A stretch of 64,000 bases of DNA. Origin: Hawksworthiomyces lignivorus (Eukaryota; Ascomycota; Sordariomycetes; Ophiostomatales; Ophiostomataceae). Both the position numbers and the translations under genes were made by a program. The stretch covers positions 126,810-190,809 of the forward strand of contig NTMA01000029.1 of NCBI GenBank assembly GCA_002917075.1. Reading direction: 5' to 3'. Below the pieces are notes generated by a model that saw only the letters and a program-made list of their open reading frames with translations, did no database searches and had not been told where the DNA came from. Below are positions 47,156 to 58,827 of this stretch, piece after piece (position 1 is the stretch's first letter; each line of letters starts with the position of its first letter).

Positions 47156-48990
47156 TCGATTGCCTGTGGCGTTCCTTTTGAAACATCTCTTGGGATATTG
47201 ATGCATTTTATCTTATACTTAATTTGTCTGCCTTTTTTCTTCTTCTTTCTTTTTGTTCATATTTTTTGTCTTCTCGGCCGCATACACGTCAGAAGCATCC
47301 ATGGCGTTTTGGGGATCTTTTTGCAAATCTTCTCTTTAGAGACAAATTGCATGCGCACATTGGGAGGATAGCACAGCATTTCTGATGGCATTTCGTCTTT
47401 TTGCATCTAATTTCTTGTCTCGGCAACAAGACAAGTCGATTATACCTCTGTAATTCTAGGCACGGCCTTAAATAGATTGAACTGTTCATCTGTGTTGCTT
47501 CGCTTGTCTTCCTCGTGGTTATAAAAACGGTAGTTGCCAACAGCGCATACCTATTCGCGCAAAAGAAACGCGCCATTTTCAGAATGTTCAAATTAATGTT
47601 GATAGTAACGAGGGATTCACACGTGTCCCAATCTGGCCTATGATTGTATTCTTGTTTTTGTCAATGCACTCTGCTTCATCTCTAGGAGTGGGATGCATTG
47701 CCTAATTTCACGATGCTCCACCGCTTTAACATGTCAATATCAGAGGAAATTAGCGCTGTAATAGTCGGCGTCTCCATCTTAGCTATGCTTCTAAAGAGTA
47801 CTGGAGCACTTGAGCATGGGAAAGAAAAGCTTCAGGGTTGGATTATGCAATCGGGGGAGTAGAGTATCGTATCTGTTGGTTAATCTTGCCATTTTACATC
47901 TATGCCCTACCAGGCTTCTTTCAGATAATGCTATTTTACTTTTTAAGCGCAAGTTCTCAAGTTTCATGTCTATCTGTTCTCGTGCAACACATCACAGTCG
48001 TTCTCTTTTTTCGGCGCTACTGTGCACCGCAGTCCCATATGCATCATCTTTTTCCATACATATGCAAACATGGATATTTTCCAGTGAGATGGACCGGGCA
48101 GTCTGACCAGCAATGCGTAAATGTTGATATAAGGACATCTCGGGTGCTTTGTCGTAAATGACGACGCTCTTGCTAAAGAGCAACAAGTCCTAGCTCTCGT
48201 CACGAGTCTGCAGCGGGACGCAGTTAAGAAGTTACCAGTGAGAAACAGCAGAGTTCGATCTGACATGCAGAGCTACTAATCTGGGGGGTAAGACAGCGCT
48301 AATCGATGTTATATGTGCGTGTACATGTACAGGATAGAAAAGACATGAGAAAAGAAAAGAAAGGGAGAGAAAAAAGGAAAAGGCCATCGAAACAGGACTC
48401 TTTGCAGCGGGCGGATTCCGTAGTCCAGTGGGCTAATGGCACCTGCTATCTAATTCTTCAGTAGGAGAAGGAAGGAGGAGAGCAATTAATTTTGTCGGCC
48501 CCGAAGCGGCGGCCTGGTCATGGCTAAGTAGGAAAGTACGAATGTGGTAATTCAACCACGGAAGCCACTAACTAAACTAATAATATTGCCCAACAGAACA
48601 GAATGACAGGCTCAACTGGCTGGCTGTCATTATTTTTCTTAGCGCCCCTTCTCCTGTTGGTCAATCACTTGACCACTCTTTTTACTTCTCACAGCGAGAA
48701 ACCTTTCTCACGGGCCACGACATAATCTCACATCGAAACGAAAGAGACGAGTAAGACGAAGCAAACGACGAGACGAAGAATCATACCGGAAAACCATTCG
48801 ACGAACGGTTATTCGTTTCTTCCCTCTGCCTCTCCCGAATATGCGATATGTCTTTGCTGCAGATCCGCAGAGCCATGGATAGACCGCCATCGTTCAACAG
48901 CGACCTCTTTTCTCTTTATCTGTAACATAAAGTAAAAAGGCAATACAACGCACAGAAAGCACACACGCCAGACAACCTGAGGCCCCCATC
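47156..48990. other. Spacer between the CLC gene and the SUN gene
   Basis: The 1.8 kb holds the CLC 3' end and the upstream region of the SUN gene. No coding frame with recognisable features is present. A short segment at about 48411-48450 resembles a tRNA A box but has no matching B box or cloverleaf. Confidence 0.5.
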
Positions 48991-51900
48991 ATGCCGGCCA
49001 CGCGGGGCTTTATGGTCTATGTCTCGGCTGCGGTCGTGGGCCTGCTGGGCCTCGGCCAGCCGGGACCCGCAGAGGCGACGGACGCCTCGTCGGTGGTAAC
49101 CATAGTTCCATCGTCTTCAGCGACCACGGCCGTGACGGGCACTTCGACAGCCACATCCTCGTCGATAGCCTCTTCACCGACATCCTCCTCTCCGACTTCT
49201 ATCTCCATCACCGTTACGCCGTCCTCTGCCTTCTCCAGCCCCTCCGTCTCGCTCGATACAGAGACCTGCCAGTCGAAGACGATCAACTACATCACACATA
49301 CGCTGCCTCAGCTCTGCCTCCGGACGAGCTGGTCGAGCGCCAATGCGACATACGCAGCAGACACGGACGATGCGGCAGGCACAGCAGCTACTGCAGGAGC
49401 AGCGGCTGCCGGGACTGCCGTTGCGGAGACGGCATACGCCAGCGGAGAAGAAGGGGCTGCCAAACAGGACGGCGCTAAAAGCAGCGGTAGTAGCGACGAT
49501 AGCGCCAAGGAGGACGACGGCCAGGAGGATCTAGCCACCGGCTCGTTCATGTCGTTTGAGGAGTGGAAGGTTCTCCAACTGAAGAAGGCGGGCCAGGATC
49601 CGGCTGACCTGCAAGCCCGGCGCCGGCAGCAGCAATACCACCAGCACCACGGTGGCCGCCAGCAGAACAACGCTGGCGGTGATGTTAATATTGACAGCCT
49701 GGGCGATGACAGCGAGATCGCCCTCGACTTCAACGTCCTGAATGAGAAAGTGTCTGAGCTGGCCGGCTCGGCGGCCGCTGCGGCGCCGGGATACGGCGGC
49801 GGGGACGGGTACGACGCCTATGATGGGCGGTACGCCGAGGCCGACGGCGGTGCCGCAGCACAACAACAGCAGCAGCAGCAGCAACAGCAGCAAGACGATG
49901 CTGTGCTCTATGATGACGGCGCCACGCAGTATTACCGCAGCAAAGACGCCGGCAAGACCAGCCGCGAGCGCTTCTCGTTCGCGTCCTTTGACGCCGGCGC
50001 CACCGTACGCAAGACTAACAAGGGCGTCAAGAACGCCAAGGCCATCCTGGTCGAGAACAAGGACTCGTACATGCTGCTCGAGTGCGGCACACGCGACAAG
50101 CACGTTATCGTCGAGCTGAGCGACGACATCCTCGTCGACACCGTCATGCTCGCCAATTTTGAGTTCTTCTCCAGCATGGTGCGTCGCTTCCGCGTCAGCG
50201 TCAGCGACCGCTATCCGGCCAAGGCCGACCGCTGGAAGACCATTGGCGAGTTCGAGGCCCGCAACTCGCGCGACATCCAGCCCTTTCTCGTCGAGCATCC
50301 CCAGATCTGGGCCAAGTTCATCCGCATCGACTTCCTCTCTCACTACGGCAACGAATACTACTGCCCCATCTCCCTGCTGCGCGTGCACGGCACCCGCATG
50401 CTCGACTCGTGGAAGGACAGCGAGAACGGCCGCGACGACGACGACGACGTCGAGGCCGACCACCACCAGCACCACCACCAGCAGCATGAGCAGCTCCAGG
50501 CGCAGCAGCAGCAAGAGGAACAGCAGCAACAGCACGACGAGGGCGAGCAGTGGCAGCACGACTCGGAGTCGCAGGCCGGATTGACAGCACAGGAAGCGGC
50601 CTATGGAGCACCAGCCGAGCCGTGCCAAAACCTAGCAGATGATGCCGCTCCCTGTGAGGACATCGGTGTCACGCCCTGGAACGTCCTACAATTCTATTCT
50701 AAGCTATTTGCTCCCGAAACTATATGTCCTATATCCTCAGCTCCGGCATCCATAGTAAACGAAACGGCAGCAGATGCACAAGACGCTGCAGCTGCATCCA
50801 ATACACCCAACGCAGAGCAGCCTGGCGAAACTCGCAAGCCCACCGCATCCGAAGCCAAGGCTGGAAATAGCAGCTCAGCTGAAGCCCAGTCATCCTCTTT
50901 CTCGCCCACGTCCTCTCCTCCCTCTAGATCTAGAAATAATAAGCAAGCGGCTTCTGTGTCGGCAAAGGCCGCCGCTGAGTCCATCCACACCGAGACCCAT
51001 TCTAATACCCGACAGTCTGCAGCCACAGATGCTGTCAACGCAAAGTCTTCGTCTTCTTCCGCCATCTCTTCTTCCACCTCATCCTCCTCTACTTCCGCTT
51101 CTGCAGCCTCACAAGATGCCCGCTCTTCATCTAGCACAGCAGCCTCTACCGCTACCACGGCAAAGGGCCAGCAGCAGGACGCTGTCAGCGCAGCCCCGTC
51201 GCCGCCTTCCAAGTCAAAGTCAGTCGTCATACCTAAGCAGCTGGCGACTCCTGGAACACCTGGCAGCAAATCACGCACGCCACCGACCACCACCATACAA
51301 ATGGCGCCATCCAGGAATCGGATGACGCACGGCGCATCTGCTGCAGCTGCAGCTGGTGGCGCCGCCGGGGCCGGCACAGGACCAGGGAGCGGTACCCATT
51401 CTGGCTCAGCGACGCCTGGCTCCTCTGCCTCTTCATCATCCTCCGGCAGCAGCAGCAGCAGCGGCAGCGGTGGAACGGTGGCGGGCTCCGCGGCGGGCGC
51501 CGCGTCTTCTCCGACCGTACAGGAGAGCTTCTTCAAGTCCGTCACCAAGCGGCTGCAGCTTCTCGAGTCCAACACGTCGCTCTCGCTGCAGTACATCGAG
51601 GACCAATCGCGCTTCCTGCAGGAGGCCCTGCGCAAGATGGAGCGTCGCCAGGTCGCCCGGGTGGACTCGTTCCTTGACACGCTCAACCAGACGGTGCTGT
51701 CGGAGCTGCGCAACATGCGCCAGCAGTACGACCAGATCTGGCAGTCCACCGTCATCGCCCTGGAGACGCAGCGCGAGCAGAACCAGCGCGAGACCGTTGC
51801 CTTGAGCGACCGCCTCAACGTCCTGGCCGACGAGGTCGTCTTCCAGAAGCGCATGGCCATCCTACAGTCCGCCCTGCTGCTGTGCTGCTTAGCCCTGGTC

Positions 51901-52752
51901 ATCTTCTCGCGCGGCTTGCTGGCGGGCGGTGGTGGCGTTGGCGTCGGCGGCGGCGGCGGATCGACCATGGTCCCGCTCGACGGCGAGGAGATCCGCCACC
52001 GTCACCACCACAACCACGGTGGCGGTGGCCACCACGATCTGGACGCCTACCCATTGTCCCCGACCCCGACTTCCCCGCCGTCGGCCGCTTCCTCGGCCAC
52101 TGGCCTCCGCTCCAACCTGCGCAGCCTGCGCAACAACCTGCGTAGCCCCTATGCCACCTACTCTGCCTACGCCTCCGGCTACCCGCTGTCCTCCTTTGCA
52201 GCGGGCTCACCGCCGCTGCCGCCTCCTAAGGGGAGCACAGCTGCGGCGCTGTCGTCCAATGTCGGCCGCCGCGTGCAGGGCGGCGCCGGCGCCGTGTCAC
52301 TCAACACGGATAAGGTCCTCCCCCAGACGCCGACGACGCCGACAACTCCCACCACTCCCACGACACCGACGTCGTCCCAGTCTCCACCGCTGGGTGTGTA
52401 CGTGCCCGACTCGGACGAGGCGGACGACGCAGACGAGCGGGGCCCTAGCTTGCCCCGCGGCGACGATGCGGACGAGCGTGCTCCGCCGCCCAGCCTGGCG
52501 ACGCCCAAGCCCCTCTCGCCGCCGGCGTCACTGCAGCTCAGCGACATCGAAGAGGTCGCGGACCAGCACGAGCAAGACGAGGACGCGGACGCCTGCCTGT
52601 TCACGCCGGTCAAGGCGGCACCCGGCAAGGACGACAGAGAGGAGAATGGCAACGGGGCGTTGGCCTACACCTCTGGGTCTGCCGGTCTAGACGAAGGAAC
52701 ATCAACGGGACGAAAACGGGTGCTGCCCTCGCCCGGGGACAGCCCAAACTAA
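48991..52752 (+). CDS. slp1: SUN-domain protein of the Slp1/SUCO type
   Basis: Single exon, 1253 aa. The first 30 residues look like a signal peptide (MPATRGFMVYVSAAVVGLLG). A Ser/Thr-rich lumenal stretch precedes SFMSFEEWKVLQLKKAGQDP, an element shared by Slp1 homologues. The SUN domain lies at about 325-475: RFSFASFDAGATVRKTNKGV, KNAKAILVENKDSYMLLECG, VELSDDILVDTVMLANFEFF and a C-terminal NEYYCPISLLRVHGTRMLDSW. After about 400 low-complexity residues (Ser, Ala, Gln) comes a coiled coil and one membrane segment (MAILQSALLLCCLALVIFS), then a Pro/Thr/acidic tail. Yeast Slp1 works with Emp65 in the ER to protect folding of soluble proteins. The long compositionally biased regions make the gene prone to length variation. 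Long antisense frames across it are shadows of its GC-rich codons. Confidence 0.85.
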   Translation: MPATRGFMVYVSAAVVGLLGLGQPGPAEATDASSVVTIVPSSSATTAVTGTSTATSSSIASSPTSSSPTSISITVTPSSAFSSPSVSLDTETCQSKTINYITHTLPQLCLRTSWSSANATYAADTDDAAGTAATAGAAAAGTAVAETAYASGEEGAAKQDGAKSSGSSDDSAKEDDGQEDLATGSFMSFEEWKVLQLKKAGQDPADLQARRRQQQYHQHHGGRQQNNAGGDVNIDSLGDDSEIALDFNVLNEKVSELAGSAAAAAPGYGGGDGYDAYDGRYAEADGGAAAQQQQQQQQQQQDDAVLYDDGATQYYRSKDAGKTSRERFSFASFDAGATVRKTNKGVKNAKAILVENKDSYMLLECGTRDKHVIVELSDDILVDTVMLANFEFFSSMVRRFRVSVSDRYPAKADRWKTIGEFEARNSRDIQPFLVEHPQIWAKFIRIDFLSHYGNEYYCPISLLRVHGTRMLDSWKDSENGRDDDDDVEADHHQHHHQQHEQLQAQQQQEEQQQQHDEGEQWQHDSESQAGLTAQEAAYGAPAEPCQNLADDAAPCEDIGVTPWNVLQFYSKLFAPETICPISSAPASIVNETAADAQDAAAASNTPNAEQPGETRKPTASEAKAGNSSSAEAQSSSFSPTSSPPSRSRNNKQAASVSAKAAAESIHTETHSNTRQSAATDAVNAKSSSSSAISSSTSSSSTSASAASQDARSSSSTAASTATTAKGQQQDAVSAAPSPPSKSKSVVIPKQLATPGTPGSKSRTPPTTTIQMAPSRNRMTHGASAAAAAGGAAGAGTGPGSGTHSGSATPGSSASSSSSGSSSSSGSGGTVAGSAAGAASSPTVQESFFKSVTKRLQLLESNTSLSLQYIEDQSRFLQEALRKMERRQVARVDSFLDTLNQTVLSELRNMRQQYDQIWQSTVIALETQREQNQRETVALSDRLNVLADEVVFQKRMAILQSALLLCCLALVIFSRGLLAGGGGVGVGGGGGSTMVPLDGEEIRHRHHHNHGGGGHHDLDAYPLSPTPTSPPSAASSATGLRSNLRSLRNNLRSPYATYSAYASGYPLSSFAAGSPPLPPPKGSTAAALSSNVGRRVQGGAGAVSLNTDKVLPQTPTTPTTPTTPTTPTSSQSPPLGVYVPDSDEADDADERGPSLPRGDDADERAPPPSLATPKPLSPPASLQLSDIEEVADQHEQDEDADACLFTPVKAAPGKDDREENGNGALAYTSGSAGLDEGTSTGRKRVLPSPGDSPN

Positions 52753-53633
52753 TATAGATATACCACCAGTATAAAGAAGATGCGGGATGTACATAGTTCT
52801 TTTCTTTTTTGTCATTTTTTTCTTACACTGCGCATTAATGAACGATAGCATGAGCGTCTTGTTTTGCGTTTATTGGCCTTTTTATCTAGAAGCAATACAG
52901 ATGAGAGACATCACAGTATGTTGTGTCTACCGATGTTCAGAACATAAAATTGATTTCCCTGACTTGCAACTAACGCCTAAATACAGATAACAAACTCCAT
53001 GTTTCCCTTACTAGTATATCTCGTTTTCATCCAGTTTCTTGATAACCATTGTCCGAAGCTTCTTAAGACTGGTTATTTCAAGACATAGCCCCATCCAACA
53101 AATTAAGATGGTCTAGTCCAACTTCGAACTCGACCCTCATCCCATTTAATTCTTTAATAATTCTCAAACCCAGATTCCTCTGGCATGTAAAAGTAAAAAA
53201 TCAAAACAAAGCACGAAGCGGCAGAGCTAGTCAAAGAGAAAGAAAAAGAGAAAGAGAAAAGAGAGAAAAAGACAAACTATAACAACAAATGACAACCTCA
53301 CCTGTCCAGAGATGCTCCTTTCTCTACATCCACCATCATAGCATGCATCAGACCCGTGTCAAAATGAGAAAACGTTTATCATACTCCTTCTCCTCAGACG
53401 ATATGTGCCGAGGCATTCAGAAAGTATTGTTGAAATTTGATGAACATCGTGAAGAGAAACAAACAAGATCAAGAAAAGGACAATCAAACAAGCCAGGGAA
53501 TCAAGGTTAACCTAGAAGCAAAACGATTTTTTTTGGACACCATACTATCTGCTGTACGGTTTAGCAAACCAGGCCGGCATTGGCTCAAGATGCCAACAAT
53601 GATGCGATGTATATTCGGTGCTCCGGCAGGTTT
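52753..53633. other. Spacer between convergent SUN gene and mei2
   Basis: This 880-bp AT-rich spacer lies between two 3' ends. It contains GA-rich runs near 53220-53275. No gene or repeat recognised. Confidence 0.5.
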
Positions 53634-56543
53634 TTAGTGCGGTACGTTATACATTCGCTGAAGTGTATTGTCGTAGTCATACTCTTCTAGGGCCGCCATT
53701 CTGGTTCCACGGTCATACTGAGAGCGGCGACGACGCTGCTCATCACGATAATACTGGCTGAGATGAGGAGTGAAGAGACCTGGTGCTGTTAGTTATTTGC
53801 AGAGGAAGCCTTCTATGAGACGAGATTTTTTTTCTTACCAACTTGTTCCGCGTTCTCGCAGCTTCGTTTCATCTTAGACGGGTTATCAGGTCCGGGGAAA
53901 TCTTCTTCGCGACCTGCGAGCTCTGGATTGGGCCCATTGATTGTGTAGTACAGCTATGTCTCGTTAGATGATCACATTTCCTTAGTCAATAACATGCGCT
54001 ATGGAGTAACGTATATACAGACCTTGGGACGGTAGTGCGGAGCTTCCAGCATCACCGAGCTATTGCGGAACTTCTGCACCAGGCAGTCTCTCCCCTGAAT
54101 TGCTGTTGTACTATTAGCACCCGCTGGAGTGAGTAGCATGAAATCCTTGACTCTAGGTTTCTTACTGGCATAGGAAATTTCAGCGACTTTGTCACTGCGG
54201 AAACAATTCCTAAAGATTGTCAACCGAATTTCAAGAGCCAAGACGTATTTACATTGAACTTACCAGCGCTGATTGTCCCTGGCGTTGGCAAACTAGTTTT
54301 AAAGTCAGTTCATACCTCAATCATTTCTGAATAGATTCGCAACGGAAAGAACAACGAGGCCTGTCCTCTAAATAACATACATCAACTATGTCCAAAGGCT
54401 GCGAGATGAGATGTTAGCTCTAGCTAGATAAGCGTTCGAAATGGAATGGCAAAGTAACTTACGTCTGCGAAGTTGATGAATGCATATCCTACGCTGCAAT
54501 TTATTGTCAGCTAGTGCATAATAGACCTGCTTAATCAAAAGGCATCGAAATAAACTCACTTGCAGTCATTGGCAAAGTCAATTCGCAAATACATGAAATC
54601 GTATTTACCCCAGCTTGACTCGTCGATAATAGCCTTGAGCATCCGCTGATCGACTTTGTTGGGAATGTTGCGCAACATAATCTTCAAAATTGTCAATTGC
54701 CAGTTCGTGTGCAACAGGAAGATATCACGGGGTACAAAGAAATCTGCTTTGTTTGCTTACAGTGGTGCGCACGTCGACACCTTCACGGATGCGGTTGACG
54801 TCAACTTGGTTATGGTGCCCATTGTTGAAATGCGAAGATCTATCTAGGCGCATGGTGCCACGACGGTTTCCGTACCGGTTGCCCATTGACAAAGACCTGT
54901 TTCCGTTCTCGAAGCCATGGTTTCTGATAAGTGGAGAGGGGAAAGCGAAAGGAGTTCCTCCCATTGGCGCCATAGTATGACCATGAGGGCTATACGGGTC
55001 TAAAACGAGCGGAGTTCCAGGAGTGTACGGGTTCCGAAGCACCATGGGTACAAGAGCAACTTGAGGAGCACCTCCAATACCGGCAGCCGGCGGAGTAGGT
55101 TGGTGTCTCGTCGGAACAAGCGCGTTGTTTGCAAGAGACTGTGCTTTAGGAAGCGGCATGCCTAAATGCCCCTGGAAACCTGAAGTTATATCATCAATAG
55201 AATGGCGAATTGGAGTAGGCATTGGTGTGGTAACTCCTTCGTTGAGAGGTACAGCACGGCCGGTGTGTCCATCTGGCTGATAGAAATCTAGCCGAATATG
55301 AAGGCCCTACGTTAAGAGATAGCCATGATTAACAAGGCGAGGAATTCTCAAGAGGCAGATGCTTTGGCGAAAGTAACATAGGATGATGGAACCGAGACAG
55401 TGGCGTTTGGTATGCGAGACAAAAAAAATGAACTTACGTCTACCATGAGGCCGTTCAGTTTTGCAGCAACAGTATGGGCCACGTTAACATCGGCATATTC
55501 AATGAGAGCCTTGAGGGCCCCTTCTTCGGATCTAGAGTCCTTTTGGAACGCAAAGAGGTCACCCTCAGACTGGAGAAGCTTGAAGACAACAGGCTCAACC
55601 TGAGATAACTCCATAGGAGCGTTATGAAGAAGGACAGCAAGGAGGTCCATCTGACCTTCGTGAAGAGAACCAAATTTCTCACTAGGACTGACAATCTGAG
55701 GCAATTGTTAGAGTATGGTCAAGTTACGAAGTCGAGAATCCACTGAAAACAACATACCTCGACAAACTCGGGAGGTGACATGAACTTGGCAACCCAGCCA
55801 GAACCGCAAAGGTGAGCATTGCGGTGGCTAACACAAGCATCTCGGATGTTGGTAAATCGAATATAGGCCTTATTGTTCTTGACAAAAATTTGTTTATTGC
55901 CCTGACAGGGTGAGCCGAGTGAGGCGAGCTTCTTTGACTTTGTCAGACAAAAAAAAAAAAGTTCGAAAAGATAACCAAAAAATCCCAAACGTTAACGTAC
56001 GTTGAGATAAGCATCTACATCGGCATTTGTAGCAGCCTGCGATGGACACGACAGCTCGATGCACCGTGACAAGAGAAGCTCAGTGCTGAGGACGGGTGAA
56101 ATGTGATCCTGCTTGCGAGGACGCCTTTTGCCCCGTTCCTCAACAACGTGAGACTGGGATAGAGTTTCAGAAGAGCCATCAGAAGACACGCTGTGGTAAA
56201 ACGGACGAAAACTAGAAGCAGTTGCCGACAACGGCTGGTTGTTGTTATTGTTCACCTTGCACCGGGAAGATGGGGAAATAAAGGGGTCTTTGTCAGCGGA
56301 AATAGCTGTGCTACGAAAGCCGCTGCCGCTGCCATGTGTAGGCGAGAAGATGGCAAGGTCGTTGTCAGGGTCCTGGCGATCCGGAGTATGGATCAACTTG
56401 GAACTCGACTTCACCGAGTTTCCAGAGGGAGAGAATGCAACAATGCGAGTTGGCGTGCCTCCCAAATTTCCGGCATCAACACCGTTGCCAGCGAATGAGG
56501 CTGGAGACGACTGCTGAAAGGCATGGTCTCGGAATTGAGACAT
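53634..56543 (-). CDS. mei2: Mei2-like RNA-binding protein, 12 exons
   Basis: Exons: 56543-56001, 55931-55758, 55695-55438, 55306-54761, 54681-54560, 54493-54463, 54398-54381, 54292-54264, 54209-54166, 54102-54023, 53953-53839, 53779-53634. The sum is 2106 nt (701 aa). The Ser-rich N-terminus is followed by two weak RRM-like domains (KAYIRFTNIRDACVSHRNAH; ALKALIEYADVNVAHTVAAK, then GLHIRLDFYQ). The hallmark Mei2 C-terminal RRM is TTIMLRNIPNKVDQRMLKAI, SSWGKYDFMYLRIDFANDCN, VGYAFINFADPLDIVDF, NARDNQRWNCFRSDKVAEIS, YATIQGRDCLVQKFRNSSVM. In fission yeast Mei2 is an RNA-binding switch for meiosis. Other filamentous-fungal relatives act in sexual development, so a role in meiosis here is an inference. 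The acceptor of exon 2 is an AAG, so that edge could shift by three bases. Exons 6-9 are 31, 18, 29 and 44 nt. Confidence 0.88.
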
Positions 56544-58827
56544 GATTGATTTATCAACAGATATTCAATAGCCCCTTTTTCTTTATTCGTCCTTTGTATA
56601 ACACGACCTGTCAGCACATGAAGAGTGGGTTTGATTTAGAAAGCAACCATTCATGCTAAGCACTAAACGAGAAGCCTTGTAGAACCAGGAAGTTACATCC
56701 AGAAAGAATGACCGATTCCGTTGTATTTTTAACGGATCAAATTAAGGAGAAGGCCCCCCAAAAAATCTCGTGCCTCAGATATCCGAGACGAAGGAAGTGC
56801 TTCCGTTCAGGATCAATAATATAGAAAGGAGAAATAAGTAATCATAGAGATGTGATCTACTCCCTCGAGGAAGAAGCCATATGGGAAAAAAAATTACAGC
56901 AGACGAACAAGAAATTAAAGGAAAACGGCATACCATCAACGCTAATAAAAGTAAACAAGAAGACAAAATAGAGAAATAACTCACTTTTTGGGTTGAATAA
57001 TTGTTTTAAAGGGACAGAGGCAGAAAATACAAAAAAAAAATACCAGATAGAAGCAAAGAACGTAGTGAAGAGATATGGAGAGCGTCCACGGCACAAAGAT
57101 GCCTCCTGTGATAGATCAAAGTGGGAGCGTAAGAGAACGGGGAGAAAGAGGAGAGAATCAAAACTTGAGAAGAGAAAAACCAGGAAGCGCAGAAATCGAA
57201 GAAACAAAAAATTGTCTTGAAAAAATGGTCTGGAGGACAGACTGGTGGAACACGATAAACACAAAACGTGTTCGCGAGACTGATGCGGAAAACGCGTGTC
57301 GAACCATATAAACAAGAATCAATAGAAGGAAGGCACGCTATTCAGATTGTTGTAATAGGAAAGAACTACCTGAAGCATGACGCTGCGCAAGCAAAGATAT
57401 AATTCAAAATAGGAAGGAACGAATTGGAATAAACAATTCAGAGAATGAAAACGGCAGCTACAATGGCACTTCACCGGCGCCTTTCCACAGAGCCAGGTGT
57501 ATTAGGAAATGGCCTACAGAAAATTCTTTGGGCTCTAATTTTCTCTTTTGGCAAAGGTTGGTCCCTAAAGAGGACAGTGTTTCAAAGTATTAGGGAAAAA
57601 AAGAGTGATTCTATTTATAATATATACCGAAACCTCGGTGACCGGTTGCTCACTTTGATGTTTGGCTACAAGCCTAGTTTCTATCCGATCACTGTCTGTG
57701 ACGTTCTAGAGAATGAACAGGCATAACATCTTGTCGTACGTATATTTTATATTTTTAAACGTCTTTCAAATACTTCGCTTTAAAAGACTACCTATGCAGA
57801 GGAAATCATTGTTGATAATGAAGGCAACTCAACTGATAGGCCTCCCAATTCGATGTCGCGGGCAAGTTGGAATAGACACCGTTACATAATGTAGAATTTT
57901 TTTTCTCGATATGACTGTAACTGGTACTTGCATCAGGAAATGCTATTCATATCTATCAATGTTGGCATGGTGACTCCATAACTACCTACTTACCTGGTGG
58001 TAGGGAGCAAACAGACGATGTGGTCCTTGGAGACGACAAGGCTCTAGATTTGAAGAACAGCCATTTTTTAAATCCTCCCTTCTTCCAAAACCTAAAAAAA
58101 TTGAAGACAGATAAAGCAACCTTCCAGGAAAAAAGATACTTAATAAACTTATGTGATGATTAGACCATATTTCTTACAAGTCGAGTGAATTTAAAGGGGA
58201 TCGTGTGTGTAGCGCTCAAGGTCCCAGAGAAGTTCCCAGAACTCAAACCCTCTTGGTTCGCGAGTGCAAAACTTTTACCTGACCCATGCTGGCACAACTT
58301 ATATCCATAACATCTATTAAGCAAATATGTCAGATTTTGTCTCCTTTGCCTTTCTCAAGCATTAAATGGCATTTATAGCAGTGTATATATAGACTGTAGC
58401 TGGCATGGAGCTCTTGGTTGTTGTTGCACGTGACACAACTATTAGTCCGCTGGACCAGTCCGCAGGACCAATCCGCAGGACCCATCCGTCGGACCCACGT
58501 TCTGGTATGCGACAGGTTACAGCATTAATGCTGGTAGCTTCGGAGCTGTTTGAGAATCTACGACAGTCTACTTACTTATACGCATCACCTTGTTCGACAA
58601 TTACTTCCTTTCGATTTCGTTGATTTTTTGCATGCGAGCGGTTTTCGATTGATATCCGGTAGCTTCAATTATCACGGGTCTTTCAGCAGCATCCATCTGA
58701 ACTTGGATGGCATCTTTCGCTAGCCCTTTGAACGAGGGTTAAAACGAGAAAGGGGCAGACGCTCCGTGGATCCGACCTCACCTTTTCTCTATAGACACAC
58801 ATACCCTTCACTGGGCAGATATAGACA
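56544..58827. other. Divergent promoter region between mei2 and sec15
   Basis: The 2.3 kb separates the mei2 and sec15 starts. It is AT-rich (56900-57450 is purine-rich on the + strand), with a 4 x 13-bp minisatellite at 58445-58496. An open frame at 57445-57726 begins with ATG but shows no recognised family. No RNA gene was recognised. Confidence 0.5.
58445..58496. repeat. 13-bp minisatellite, four units
   Basis: Units read GTCCGCTGGACCA, GTCCGCAGGACCA, ATCCGCAGGACCC, ATCCGTCGGACCC. Each carries an inverted TCC/GGA pair, so a unit can fold back on itself. It lies about 330 bp upstream of the sec15 ATG. Confidence 0.9.

Noticed and set aside
48411..48480. tRNA-like A-box (TAGTCCAGTGGG)
   Set aside because: No matching B box (GGTTCGANTCC) and no cloverleaf arms could be paired.
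49531..51968. Two long antisense frames across the SUN gene
   Set aside because: Same explanation: antisense of a GC-rich low-complexity gene, no homology.
57445..57726. 93-codon frame upstream of sec15
   Set aside because: No domain, AT-rich spacer, no support beyond being open.
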